35,132 nucleotides of DNA from an uncultured Methanofollis sp. (GTDB lineage Archaea > Halobacteriota > Methanomicrobia > Methanomicrobiales > Methanofollaceae): assembly GCF_937919355.1 (NCBI RefSeq), contig NZ_CALFSA010000021.1, forward strand, positions 1 through 35,132. The letters are read 5' to 3'. Position 1 is the first letter of the stretch, and every line of letters begins with the position of its first letter. The notes beneath the pieces are model-generated. The model saw nothing but the letters and a program-made list of their open reading frames with translations. It did no database searches and was not told where the DNA came from. The position numbers and the translations under genes are program-made. Of this stretch, positions 1 to 7,055 are shown one piece after another.

Positions 1-27
1 ACTCAACTGCCTTCCTTCATCTTCGCA

Positions 28-198
28 CCGGGGGCTCTGCCCCCGGACCCCCGGGATTGCGATGGGGCGGGGAAGGCGAAATCAACGATCGTGAGGGGGA
101 TTTACCATCCCGGGTTCTATCCTAATGCGGGGTGCGAGCGATAGCGAGCTTGAGAAAACCGTAGGTTTTCGAGGGATCGGGGGGCGGTCAGCCCCCCG
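28..198. repeat. Cluster of short GC-rich palindromes (REP-like)
   Basis: Three perfect inverted repeats lie in the non-coding stretch downstream of the SelB-like gene. They are 28-46 (8-bp arms, 3-nt loop), 154-170 (7-bp arms gaaaacc/ggttttc, 3-nt loop) and 178-198 (8-bp arms, 5-nt loop). No credible gene covers positions 1-244. The arrangement resembles dispersed palindromic intergenic elements; whether it is repeated elsewhere in the genome cannot be judged from this window. Confidence 0.6.
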
Positions 199-232
199 CA
201 GAGATAGCCATCTGGAGGATTTCTACAAAGCT

Positions 233-239
233 AAAAAAA
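233..239 (-). terminator. Oligo-T terminator of the SelB-like gene
   Basis: Read on the minus strand, seven consecutive T residues follow the stop codon of the SelB-like gene by a few bases. Archaeal RNA polymerase terminates at such T tracts without needing a hairpin. Confidence 0.5.
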
Positions 240-244
240 GAGAA

Positions 245-1207
245 TTACAGGGTGAGAGTCCCCACAACCCGCAGGTTCCCGCCCTCGAGGTAGGTGACGA
301 CCGCCTTCGACCCCGGCATGTAGACCAGGTCCTTCTCGAGTTCGAGGGAGACCTTCACCGACCGTCCGTCGGCCTCGGCCGCGGTGACGCGGGAGGGGAT
401 GAACTGCATCCAGTGGCCGACATGGAGGACCATACCCTCGGTGATCGGCGTCTTCCAGACAGGCACGAGGTGGAGGGTGCCGGTCACGGAGGTCGCACAC
501 CGGAGGGAGGAGTCGTTCGTGAGGACATAGCCGCGGTCGAGTTCTTCAGCCTCGATGTTCTTGAGGGCGAGGCCGACACGGTCGCCGGCGTCCGCCTCCT
601 CGAAGTCCTCGTCGTGCTTCTGGATCGACCGCACAAGTGCGGACTTCGCCGTCGGGAGCACCTTGAGACTGTCGTGCTTGCGCATGTGGCCGTCCGCGAC
701 GCACCCGAGAATCACGGTCCCGACACCGCGGACATTGAAGAAGTGGTCGATCGGGACGACGCAGGTCTTCTTCGGGTCGGCAAGGGAGCGCTCGATCCCG
801 ATCTCTTCCGTCACCTCAAGGAGGCGCTCGCGGAGGTCGACAGCGTCGTCGTCGACGCACTCGTACTCCGCAAGCACCGTCCCCTTCAGGATGGGCCTGA
901 TCTGTTCGGGAGTGATATAGTTACGGAGGACGAAGTAGCCCTTCTTCACGCCCGCCGCCTGGAGCATGAGCAGGTACTCCCCGAAGGTCGCGTTCAGGGC
1001 TTCGACGACGACGATGGCCGCGTCTGCAAGGGACGCGGCGTAGAAGAGCGGGGCGAGACGCTCAGGGTACCGGGTCGGTTCGATGAACGTCACCGTCTGC
1101 GCACCCTTTTTCAGGTTGTAGAAGGTGATATCAGTGCTCGTCCCCTTTTTTCCGAGATCCTTTGCGTATCCTGCAGGGCCGAATACCGCTACAGTAAGGT
1201 TCGCCAT
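245..1207 (-). CDS. SelB-like translation-factor paralogue lacking GTPase motifs (aSelBL type)
   Basis: The 320-residue protein has the layout of a translational GTPase: a G-like domain (about 1-145) followed by EF-Tu domain-2/3 type beta-barrels, including the segment VPIDHFFNVRGVGTVILG typical of SelB and EF-Tu domain 2. The nucleotide-binding motifs are eroded. The P-loop region reads GPAGYAKDLGKKGTSTD, the DxxG position reads FIEPTRY (about 41-47), and the NKxD position reads LRNYITP (about 94-100). This fits the described archaeal SelB-like family (aSelBL), which is thought not to bind GTP and whose role is unknown. It is not the true selenocysteine factor. The gene is monocistronic and divergent from the acetyl-CoA synthetase gene. 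Family assignment is fairly sure; function is open. Confidence 0.8.
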   Translation of the reverse strand: MANLTVAVFGPAGYAKDLGKKGTSTDITFYNLKKGAQTVTFIEPTRYPERLAPLFYAASLADAAIVVVEALNATFGEYLLMLQAAGVKKGYFVLRNYITPEQIRPILKGTVLAEYECVDDDAVDLRERLLEVTEEIGIERSLADPKKTCVVPIDHFFNVRGVGTVILGCVADGHMRKHDSLKVLPTAKSALVRSIQKHDEDFEEADAGDRVGLALKNIEAEELDRGYVLTNDSSLRCATSVTGTLHLVPVWKTPITEGMVLHVGHWMQFIPSRVTAAEADGRSVKVSLELEKDLVYMPGSKAVVTYLEGGNLRVVGTLTL

Positions 1208-1300
1208 ACAGAGATATTGGTGGGAGACGGGGATAATGCTTCGCGAAGGAGCGACAGACGTTTATAGGGCGGGACCGATTGTCCGCTGAGGTGCAGGCAC
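1208..1300. promoter_or_regulatory. Divergent promoter region, SelB-like gene and acd
   Basis: A plus-strand TATA-like box (cgtttatag, about 1259-1267) precedes the GTG start at 1301, which has gaggtg (1288-1293) as ribosome binding site. A minus-strand A/T patch (cattatcc, read on minus, near 1232-1239) could serve the SelB-like gene. A perfect 10-bp palindrome cttcgcgaag (1239-1248) sits between the two and could be an operator; that is inference. Confidence 0.4.
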
Positions 1301-2395
1301 GTGACCCGGAGACTCAGGGAGGCCGAGGGCTACTCCCTCCTGACAACCTACGGCATCCCGGTGCCCAGTCATGCCTTTGCAGGGGACAGGGAAGGGGCAG
1401 GGGACGCCGCCGACGCCCTCGGCTACCCTGTCGTCGTCAAGGTCGTCTCCCCCGACATCGTCCACAAGTCAGACGCAGGAGGGGTGCGGACAGGCGTGCG
1501 GGACCGCCGGGAGGCGATGGAAGCCTACGATTCGATCCTCGCCACCGTATCCGGGCGGCACCCCGGCGCCGCGGTCGAGGGCGTGATCGTCGAGGAGGAA
1601 GTCGGAGGCGGGCGGGAGTTCATCGTCGGCGGGGTGACCGACCCCGCGTTCGGAAAAGTGCTCACCTTCGGGTCGGGCGGCGTCCTCGTCGAACTCCTGA
1701 GGGACGTCGCTTTCGCCGTCCTCCCGGTGGACGAGGGGAGGATCAGGGAGATGGTCCGCGGCATCAGGGGCTACCCCCTCATTGCGGGCTACCGTGGCAT
1801 GCCGCCCCTTGACGAGGAAGCGCTCGTGGCGGCGGTCGCAGGCGCGGCCCGGATGTTCATGGAGGAGGAGAGAGTCGCCGAGTTCGACATCAACCCCCTC
1901 GTCCTCAGGGAAGAAGGGGCGTGCGCCGTGGACGCAAGGATTATCTTCAGAGAGGAGAGGCCTGCGACGGCGGAGGCCCCGGAAAGACCGCCCTTCACCC
2001 TCCCGGCCCCGGCGTCCGTCGCCGTCATCGGCGCATCTTCCGAACCCGGGAAGGTGGGATACGCCCTGACAAGAAACCTCCTCTCCTTCCCGGGAAAGTT
2101 CTGGCCCGTCAACCCGAAGCATGCAAACGTCCTCGGGCGGACCGCCTACCCCTCTGTCCTCGCCGTGCCGGAGGCGGTGGACGTCGCCGTCGTGGCGGTG
2201 CCGGCGCCGGTCGTCCCCGCCGTCCTTGGCAAGTGCGCGGAGAAGGGAGTGCCCCTCGCCGTGATCATCTCCGCGGGGTTCTCGGAGAGCGGTGCGGAGG
2301 GGAGGGAGAGGGAAGAGGAAGTGAAGAGGATCGCGGCGGCGACAGGCACCAGGGTTTATCTGCATGAGAAGCCCTGGCTTCTACTATTGTATTAG
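1301..2395 (+). CDS. 5' fragment of the ADP-forming acetyl-CoA synthetase (ATP-grasp plus partial CoA-binding domain)
   Basis: This 364-residue piece starts at GTG 1301, eight bases after gaggtg. It contains the complete ATP-grasp beta domain (about 1-215, with VVKVVSPDIVHKSDAGGV and the metal-binding EFDINPLV) and the first half of the CoA-binding domain (SVAVIGASSEPGKVGYA). After residue 352 it runs out of the family into a foreign tail (YLHEKPWLLLLY) encoded by the inserted bases. It lacks the ligase domain and so could not work alone. Confidence 0.7.
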   Translation: MTRRLREAEGYSLLTTYGIPVPSHAFAGDREGAGDAADALGYPVVVKVVSPDIVHKSDAGGVRTGVRDRREAMEAYDSILATVSGRHPGAAVEGVIVEEEVGGGREFIVGGVTDPAFGKVLTFGSGGVLVELLRDVAFAVLPVDEGRIREMVRGIRGYPLIAGYRGMPPLDEEALVAAVAGAARMFMEEERVAEFDINPLVLREEGACAVDARIIFREERPATAEAPERPPFTLPAPASVAVIGASSEPGKVGYALTRNLLSFPGKFWPVNPKHANVLGRTAYPSVLAVPEAVDVAVVAVPAPVVPAVLGKCAEKGVPLAVIISAGFSESGAEGREREEEVKRIAAATGTRVYLHEKPWLLLLY

Positions 2396-2459
2396 GTGCG
2401 AAGGGGAGGGAGAGGGAGGAGGAGGTGAAGAGGATCGCGGCGGCGACGGGCACCAGGGT
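2291..2459 (+). repeat. 65-bp direct duplication flanking a 39-bp AT-richer segment inside acd
   Basis: Copies lie at 2291-2355 and 2395-2459. They match at 61 of 65 positions (differences at 2297/2401, 2314/2418, 2320/2424 and 2344/2448, all A/G). In the gene's frame three of the four differences are synonymous (gaa/gag twice, aca/acg) and one is E/K. The unique 2356-2394 segment contains a perfect palindrome with 7-bp arms agaagcc/ggcttct (2367-2382). Removing exactly one 104-bp unit restores the frame. Confidence 0.9.
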
Positions 2460-3480
2460 GCTCGGGCCAAACTGCCTCGGCATCATCCTCCCGGCCCTGA
2501 ACCTCAACGCCACCTTCGACCCCATCACCCCGAAACCCGGCCACATCGGTTTCCTCTCCCAGAGCGGCGCCGTGATCACGACCGTCGTCGACTGGAGCAT
2601 CCCCGCAGGGATCGGTTTTTCCGCGGTCGTCAGCGTCGGCAACCAGGCCGACCTCGGCTTTGCCGACCTCCTCCCGGCCATCGCCACCGGGCCCGGCACG
2701 CGGGCCGTCATCCTCTATGTCGAGGAGGTCAGGGACGGCCGGCGCTTCCTGGAGGCGGCAAAGGCCGTGACCCCTGACATACCGGTCATCGCCGTGAAGT
2801 CAGGGGCATCCGAGAGGGGGAAAGCGGCGGCCTCCTCCCACACCGGTTCTCTCGCCGGGTCGTACGCCGTCTATGCCGCCGCCTTCAGGGAGGCCGGGAT
2901 ACTCCTCGCCGGTTCCCTCGAAGAGGCCTTCCAGCTCGGCGAACTCCTGGCGTCGGAGGGCTATCCCGCGGGCGATAGGTGCGTCGTCATCTCGGGCGCC
3001 GGGGGTTTTGCCGTCCTCGCCGCAGACTATGCGGAGAAGCACGGCGTCCCCCTCCCGCCTCTCCCGCCTGGGATCCTCGACGCCCTCGACGCCTTCCTCC
3101 CCCCGATCTGGAACAGGACAAACCCGATGGACATCATCGGCGACGGCGGGGCCGCACGCTTCGCCCGCGTCTTCGATGTCATGATCGCCCGGCAAGACCT
3201 CTGGGACATCGCCTGCGTCGTCAGCGTCCCCTCGGCCGTCCTGAACCCGGTCGAACTCGCCCACGAGATCGCGAGGTTCTCGGGAAACACCCGCAAGATG
3301 GTCGTCTGCTGTCTCCTCGGCGGCGAAAGTATGAAAGGCGCGGTGCGTATCCTCAAAGACCACTGCATCCCGAACTTCCCCGAGATCGAGGACGCCTTCA
3401 GGGCCGTCGGGACGGTCCTCGCCTCCGGGCGCCGGGGAAAGGGAGCGGCGCCACCCTGTGATGCGAGAAGGGGCGACTGA
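2425..3480 (+). CDS. 3' fragment of the ADP-forming acetyl-CoA synthetase (alpha/ligase part)
   Basis: This 351-residue open frame could start at GTG 2425, which is preceded by a purine-rich ggaggagga stretch that would serve as a ribosome binding site. It begins within the CoA-binding domain (TRVLGPNCLGI) and continues through the ligase domains, with FLSQSGAV and the probable phospho-histidine motif SSHTGSLAG. The stop (3478-3480) overlaps the earliest possible corA starts. If translated it would lack the first half of the CoA-binding fold and the ATP-grasp domain. Confidence 0.65.
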   Translation: MKRIAAATGTRVLGPNCLGIILPALNLNATFDPITPKPGHIGFLSQSGAVITTVVDWSIPAGIGFSAVVSVGNQADLGFADLLPAIATGPGTRAVILYVEEVRDGRRFLEAAKAVTPDIPVIAVKSGASERGKAAASSHTGSLAGSYAVYAAAFREAGILLAGSLEEAFQLGELLASEGYPAGDRCVVISGAGGFAVLAADYAEKHGVPLPPLPPGILDALDAFLPPIWNRTNPMDIIGDGGAARFARVFDVMIARQDLWDIACVVSVPSAVLNPVELAHEIARFSGNTRKMVVCCLLGGESMKGAVRILKDHCIPNFPEIEDAFRAVGTVLASGRRGKGAAPPCDARRGD

Positions 3481-3481
3481 G

Positions 3482-4543
3482 ATGGGCGGTGCGGCACGGC
3501 GACGATCGGAGAAGGCAGGCCTCCCGCCGGGTTCTCTCGTCTATGTCGGCGACGCCGGGCAGGAGACGACGGTGATCGATGTCATCGACTACACCTGGGA
3601 TGAGATCAGGGAGGAGGCAGAGATCGGCGTCGACGCCGTCCTGCCGTACCTGGCGAGGGAGTCTGTCACCTGGTTCAACGTGACCGGCCTCAAGGACACC
3701 GCCGCCATCGGGAGGATCGGGGAGATCTTCGGCCTCCACCCCCTCGTGCTGGAGGACATCCTCAACACGGAGCAGCGGCCGAAGACCGAGGAGTACGACG
3801 GGACTATCTACGTCATCCTGAAGATGATCGGATATTCAACGGAGGGCGACCTGATGGACGAGCAGATCAGCCTCGTCCTCGGGAAGAACTATGTCATATC
3901 ATTTCAGGAGCGGACGGGCGACGTCTTCGATCCCGTGCGGGAGCGGATCAGGGCGGGGAAGTGGCGGGCCCGGCGACTCGGCGCCGACTACCTCGCCTAC
4001 GCCCTCGTCGACGCCATCGTGGACGGTTACTTCACGGTGATGGAGACCTTCGGCGAGAAGATCGAGGCTGTGGACGACGCCCTCATCGAAGACCCCGACC
4101 CCGGCGTGATCAGGGCGATCCAGGGTGTGCGGCGCGACCTCCTGTACCTCAGGAAACGGATCTGGCCGCTGAGGGAGGTGGTCTCCTCCCTCGAACGGAC
4201 CGACTCGCCCCTCTTCGCCGACCAGACAAAGGTCTATCTCAGGGACGTCTACGACCACACCGTCCAGGTGATCGAGGCGCTGGAGATATACCGGGACATG
4301 GGGGCAGGGATGCTCGACATCTACCTGTCGAGCACGAGCAACAGGATGAACGAGGTGATGAAGGTGCTGACGATCATCGCCACCATCTTCATCCCCCTCA
4401 GTTTCATCGCAAGCGTCTTCGGCATGAACTTCAGGCAGATGCCCGAGTTGGAGTGGGAGTTCGGGTACCACTCCTCCCTCCTGCTGATGGCCGCCGTCGC
4501 CCTCGGCATGCTCCTCTATTTCAGGAAGAAGAGATGGATATGA
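3482..4543 (+). CDS. corA: CorA family magnesium/cobalt transporter
   Basis: CorA is a pentameric inner-membrane channel for Mg2+ and Co2+. The long N-terminal cytoplasmic domain is followed by two C-terminal membrane helices. The first ends in the signature FGMNF, followed by the short outer loop RQMPELEWEFGYH. The last residues KKRWI form the usual basic tail. Starts at GTG 3458, ATG 3461 and ATG 3482 are all in frame; 3482 is chosen because gaagggg lies about nine bases upstream and the N-terminus then matches family length. The gene abuts the broken acetyl-CoA synthetase gene and is probably co-transcribed with it. Confidence 0.92.
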   Translation: MGGAARRRSEKAGLPPGSLVYVGDAGQETTVIDVIDYTWDEIREEAEIGVDAVLPYLARESVTWFNVTGLKDTAAIGRIGEIFGLHPLVLEDILNTEQRPKTEEYDGTIYVILKMIGYSTEGDLMDEQISLVLGKNYVISFQERTGDVFDPVRERIRAGKWRARRLGADYLAYALVDAIVDGYFTVMETFGEKIEAVDDALIEDPDPGVIRAIQGVRRDLLYLRKRIWPLREVVSSLERTDSPLFADQTKVYLRDVYDHTVQVIEALEIYRDMGAGMLDIYLSSTSNRMNEVMKVLTIIATIFIPLSFIASVFGMNFRQMPELEWEFGYHSSLLLMAAVALGMLLYFRKKRWI

Positions 4544-4596
4544 CCGCACAGGGCGGACAAAAGGACGGGCGCTTCCGACCTGCGGCGGGCGGAAAC

Positions 4597-4624
4597 CCTA
4601 TATCACATGGTGCCGTCCGGCACC
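4597..4624 (+). promoter_or_regulatory. TATA box and palindromic operator candidate before the ATP10-like gene
   Basis: A TATA-like box (cctatatc, 4597-4604) is centred about 25 bp before ATG 4626, so the transcript should be leaderless. Between them lies a perfect inverted repeat with arms ggtgcc/ggcacc (4609-4624, 4-nt spacer), placed where a bound protein would block initiation. The operator role is inference. Confidence 0.45.
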
Positions 4625-4625
4625 T

Positions 4626-5135
4626 ATGGCCGGGATATCAGCAGGGGTCATCGAGGCGCGATTCCCCCTTCTCTCCGGGCATTCGCTCGAGGGAAGGAAG
4701 GTGATCCTGCCCAAGGACCTGAAGGGCGTGGTCGCCCTGATCGCCGTGGCCGTGCAGAGGGGGGCCCAGCCCATGGTCGACTCGTGGCGGACGCCTTTTG
4801 AGGAGGAATTCGCAGGCGATCCGGGGATTGCCTTCTACGAGGTGCCGGTGATCGAGAAAGAGACAGAACTCTTTCTCGGGGGCGTGATCAATGCGGGGAT
4901 GAAAGCGGGCATCGACTCTGCGAAGTACGGGTCCGTCATCACCGTCTTTGCGGACACGAAGTGGGTGAGGAAGGTGCTCGGGATGGACGACCCCTCCCGC
5001 GCTTACCTCTACCTCCTCGACCGGGAGGGGACGGTCAGGTGGAGAGGGTCGGGGTTCGCGGGAAAAGGAGGGATAGAAGAGGTCATTGCCGTGGCACGGA
5101 GGCTTGCCGGCCTGGAGGCCATGAAGAACCTGTAG
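4626..5135 (+). CDS. Conserved protein with resemblance to the ATP10/thioredoxin-like fold
   Basis: This is a 169-residue soluble protein. The N-terminal segment FPLLSGHSLEGRKVILPKDL, then VVALIAVAVQRGAQPMVDSW, is reminiscent of ATP10-like proteins (F1Fo assembly factor family, thioredoxin-like fold). The C-terminal half has the strand pattern of a thioredoxin-like domain (VITVFADTKWVRKVLGMDD, then LYLLDREGTVRWRGSGF). There is no CxxC, so no disulfide chemistry is expected. The start at ATG 4626 is supported by the TATA box 25 bp upstream. The fold match is from memory of motif patterns and is moderate; the function in archaea is unknown. Confidence 0.55.
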   Translation: MAGISAGVIEARFPLLSGHSLEGRKVILPKDLKGVVALIAVAVQRGAQPMVDSWRTPFEEEFAGDPGIAFYEVPVIEKETELFLGGVINAGMKAGIDSAKYGSVITVFADTKWVRKVLGMDDPSRAYLYLLDREGTVRWRGSGFAGKGGIEEVIAVARRLAGLEAMKNL

Positions 5136-5187
5136 CAGTAACACTACCCGTGCATCAGGCGGTTGAGATGAGGGCCGGAGGGGTGCG

Positions 5188-5304
5188 GTGGTCATCGTCT
5201 GCGCCGTCGTCTTCACGAACAGCATCGCCGTGATCACCGCGATCATCGGGAGCGGCTGCCTCGGCGTTCTGGTCTTCGAGGGCCGACAGAAGAAGATGGC
5301 ATAG
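5188..5304 (+). CDS. Small hydrophobic ORF, possible 38-residue membrane protein
   Basis: A GTG at 5188 follows ggagggg (about 5177-5183) at good spacing and opens 38 codons to a stop at 5302-5304. Residues 2-30 are almost entirely hydrophobic (VIVCAVVFTNSIAVITAII and onward), followed by a basic end (GRQKKMA), the layout of a single-span membrane peptide with a cytoplasmic positive tail. Nothing else occupies 5136-5413. No family is recognised and coding is not proven. Confidence 0.4.
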   Translation: MVIVCAVVFTNSIAVITAIIGSGCLGVLVFEGRQKKMA

Positions 5305-5413
5305 CCTCGCAATGCGTCAGGGAACGCGGCTAATATCATGACGCAGAGATATTTTTCGGGCAGATACAGGAGGGAGGGGTTCTGGCGTACAGGATCCCTT
5401 CTCCCAATGCCCT

Positions 5414-5890
5414 TCAGAGGTTCTTCAGGGCGACGATATCGACAACTCCGGTCAGTTTCCAGATGTTCGAGCGCTCCTCCGAAGCGATCGCCTCGATAGG
5501 TTCCCCGGGGTGGTGTCCGAGCGCCGCAAGGATGTTCGTCGAGAGTTTCCGTTCCTTGATCATCCTGACAAACTCGTTCCTGATGATCTTCTTCTGGATC
5601 GTGTCCTCCTCCTGCCTGAGGTATCCCTGCATCGTCACAAAGGTATAGCAGGAGAGGTCTCTGGTGAACTTCTCGACTTCGACCGAGACATAGGGACTCT
5701 TCCTGAAGAGGTCGTTCTTCCGCCCGTACTTTGTCGAGAGGAAATAGAGGAACTTGCCGTCGAAGACGTAGAGGAAAGGTGCGATATAGGGGTACTTCTC
5801 CCCCTGGAAGGCGATCCGGGCAATGAAGCCATCGGCGATCAACTGGTCGTACTCTTCTTTCTCCATTCGGGGTATCCTTACAATCTCCAT
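5414..5890 (-). CDS. Pyridoxamine 5'-phosphate oxidase-related flavin-binding protein
   Basis: The protein has the split-barrel fold pattern of the PNPOx-like family: MEKEEYDQLIADGFIARIAF, then YPYIAPFLYVFDGKFLYFLS, a basic strand TKYGRKNDLFRKSPYVSVEVEK and FVTMQGYLR. Such proteins bind FMN, F420 or heme, and members of this short subgroup are mostly uncharacterised. The ATG at 5890 is preferred over one 10 codons upstream because ggagag lies directly before it. A long DUF427 neighbour on the same strand lies upstream with a 56-bp gap. Substrate unknown. Confidence 0.75.
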   Translation of the reverse strand: MEIVRIPRMEKEEYDQLIADGFIARIAFQGEKYPYIAPFLYVFDGKFLYFLSTKYGRKNDLFRKSPYVSVEVEKFTRDLSCYTFVTMQGYLRQEEDTIQKKIIRNEFVRMIKERKLSTNILAALGHHPGEPIEAIASEERSNIWKLTGVVDIVALKNL

Positions 5891-5946
5891 GCTCTCTCCA
5901 CAGTGGCGTCTCCCCTGCACCCCATAAAAAATTTTCTTTTTGTTTT

Positions 5947-6270
5947 TCAGTCGGTCATCTTCACCCCTTTCCAGAACGCAACATGATTGCGGATCATTCT
6001 CGCCGCCGGTTTGGGTTCGGGGTAGTACCAGGCGGCTTCAGCGTTCTCCTTCTCGCCCACGACGACCGTGTAATAGTGCGCCTCACCCTTCCAGGGGCAT
6101 GTGGTCATGGCGGGCGAGTCTCTCAGGCACTCGCGCCTCACCGACTCTGGCGGGAAGTACACATTCCCCTCGACCATCCTCACATGATCACTCTCGGCAA
6201 GGGTCATCCCATTCCACTCTGCCCGGACCATATTCCTCCTGCCGTGCAGGATCTCCTTCAGCATAACCAT
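5947..6270 (-). CDS. DUF427 domain-containing protein
   Basis: The 107-residue protein matches the DUF427 pattern: RAEWNGMTLAESD, VYFPPESV, then the hallmark CPWKGEAHYYTVVVG and AAWYYPEPKPAARMIRNHVAFW. The family is a small beta-rich fold (beta-tent) with no established reaction. Starts at 6270 and 6264 are both possible. It is transcribed toward the PNPOx-like gene and may share its message. Confidence 0.85.
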   Translation of the reverse strand: MVMLKEILHGRRNMVRAEWNGMTLAESDHVRMVEGNVYFPPESVRRECLRDSPAMTTCPWKGEAHYYTVVVGEKENAEAAWYYPEPKPAARMIRNHVAFWKGVKMTD

Positions 6271-6343
6271 TTCCCAGGGGTAGGAAAATCGTTACGCAAT
6301 AAATAAATATTATGATAAAGTATACCGCTGCGAACGTGATACT

Positions 6344-6964
6344 ATGGACGGAGATCAGTTAAAACATACAAAGACTCTGTTATTGGGCACCATTGTTCTG
6401 ATTATGGTTTTCATGGCATCCGCAGCTGGATGTACCGGCGCGTCGGAGAAGCAGAACACCACAGCACCCCAGACCACCTCTGGCGATGCGGGCAGTGCTT
6501 CATCGTCACCACCCTCCTCATCAGTGTCCGCCGTCTCCCACACAGAACTCCAGAAGTTCCTCCCCGCGGCACCCGGAGGCTGGCAGATTGACGACAAGAG
6601 TGGCGTGACTTATACGACAGATGGTGAGGAATGGAGTTCGGCATGGGCCACCTGCTCCCGGACAGACAACCCCGACACCATGGCGACGGTCTATATTCAG
6701 GACACTGCCGGCATGAGGGTGGGCTACTGGGCGATGTGGGACACGGCATTCAGCATTGAAACAGATGATTCCTCCGTTAAGTCAACTACTATGAAGGGCA
6801 ACCCTGCGTGGGAGTACATCGACAAGACAGTCGGGGACTATAGCCTTTACGTTGGGATTAAAGACAGGATCATCGTCTTTGTCGACGTTGACGGAGGTTC
6901 AAAAGACGACCTGTATGCATTTGCTAATTCCATTGATTATGGTGGACTTTCCGCGCTAAAATAA
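6344..6964 (+). CDS. Predicted lipoprotein, methanogen-type hypothetical
   Basis: The 206-residue protein begins with a short polar stretch and a hydrophobic signal (about 11-26) ending in a lipobox ASAAGC with Cys30. A Ser/Thr/Pro-rich low-complexity linker (about 31-65) follows, typical of archaeal surface lipoproteins. The mature domain (about 66-206) includes GGWQIDDKSGVTYTTDGEEW and several aromatic strands. A TATA-like region (aataaatatta, 6301-6312) precedes it. T-rich sequence at 6977-6988 probably ends the transcript. Function not recognised. Confidence 0.75.
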   Translation: MDGDQLKHTKTLLLGTIVLIMVFMASAAGCTGASEKQNTTAPQTTSGDAGSASSSPPSSSVSAVSHTELQKFLPAAPGGWQIDDKSGVTYTTDGEEWSSAWATCSRTDNPDTMATVYIQDTAGMRVGYWAMWDTAFSIETDDSSVKSTTMKGNPAWEYIDKTVGDYSLYVGIKDRIIVFVDVDGGSKDDLYAFANSIDYGGLSALK

Positions 6965-7055
6965 TGCGCAAAAAATCCCTTTTTCTTTCCCACCCCCGAT
7001 TGACAAAATCACAATATTAATTACACATCAATCAAAAGGATTTGTACTGCCATTT

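Larger units (their letters stand above)
1301..3480 (+). pseudogene. Acetate-CoA ligase (ADP-forming), beta-alpha fusion, interrupted by a 104-bp insertion
   Basis: ADP-forming acyl-CoA synthetases convert acetyl-CoA (or other acyl-CoA), ADP and phosphate to acid, CoA and ATP through phospho-histidine intermediates. Read without positions 2356-2459 this is one continuous frame of about 691 residues: an N-terminal ATP-grasp (beta) domain with VHKSDAGGV, then a CoA-binding and ligase (alpha) part with the histidine of SSHTGSLAG. In the sequence given, a 65-bp segment (2291-2355) recurs at 2395-2459 with four mismatches, separated by 39 unrelated bases. The 104-bp offset shifts the frame and brings a stop ending at 2395. 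The break lies inside the Rossmann-like CoA-binding domain. The gene is either a pseudogene, a split gene using an internal start, or an assembly artefact. It precedes corA with almost no gap. Confidence 0.8.

Noticed and set aside
125..1267. Long plus-strand open frame opposite the SelB-like gene
   Set aside because: It is antisense to a clear protein family and its translation has the Arg/Asp/Val-rich look of a shadow frame in GC-rich DNA.
2356..2459. Archaeal protein-coding intron
   Set aside because: Known archaeal introns need a bulge-helix-bulge at the junctions; the junctions here are a long direct repeat, which suggests duplication instead.
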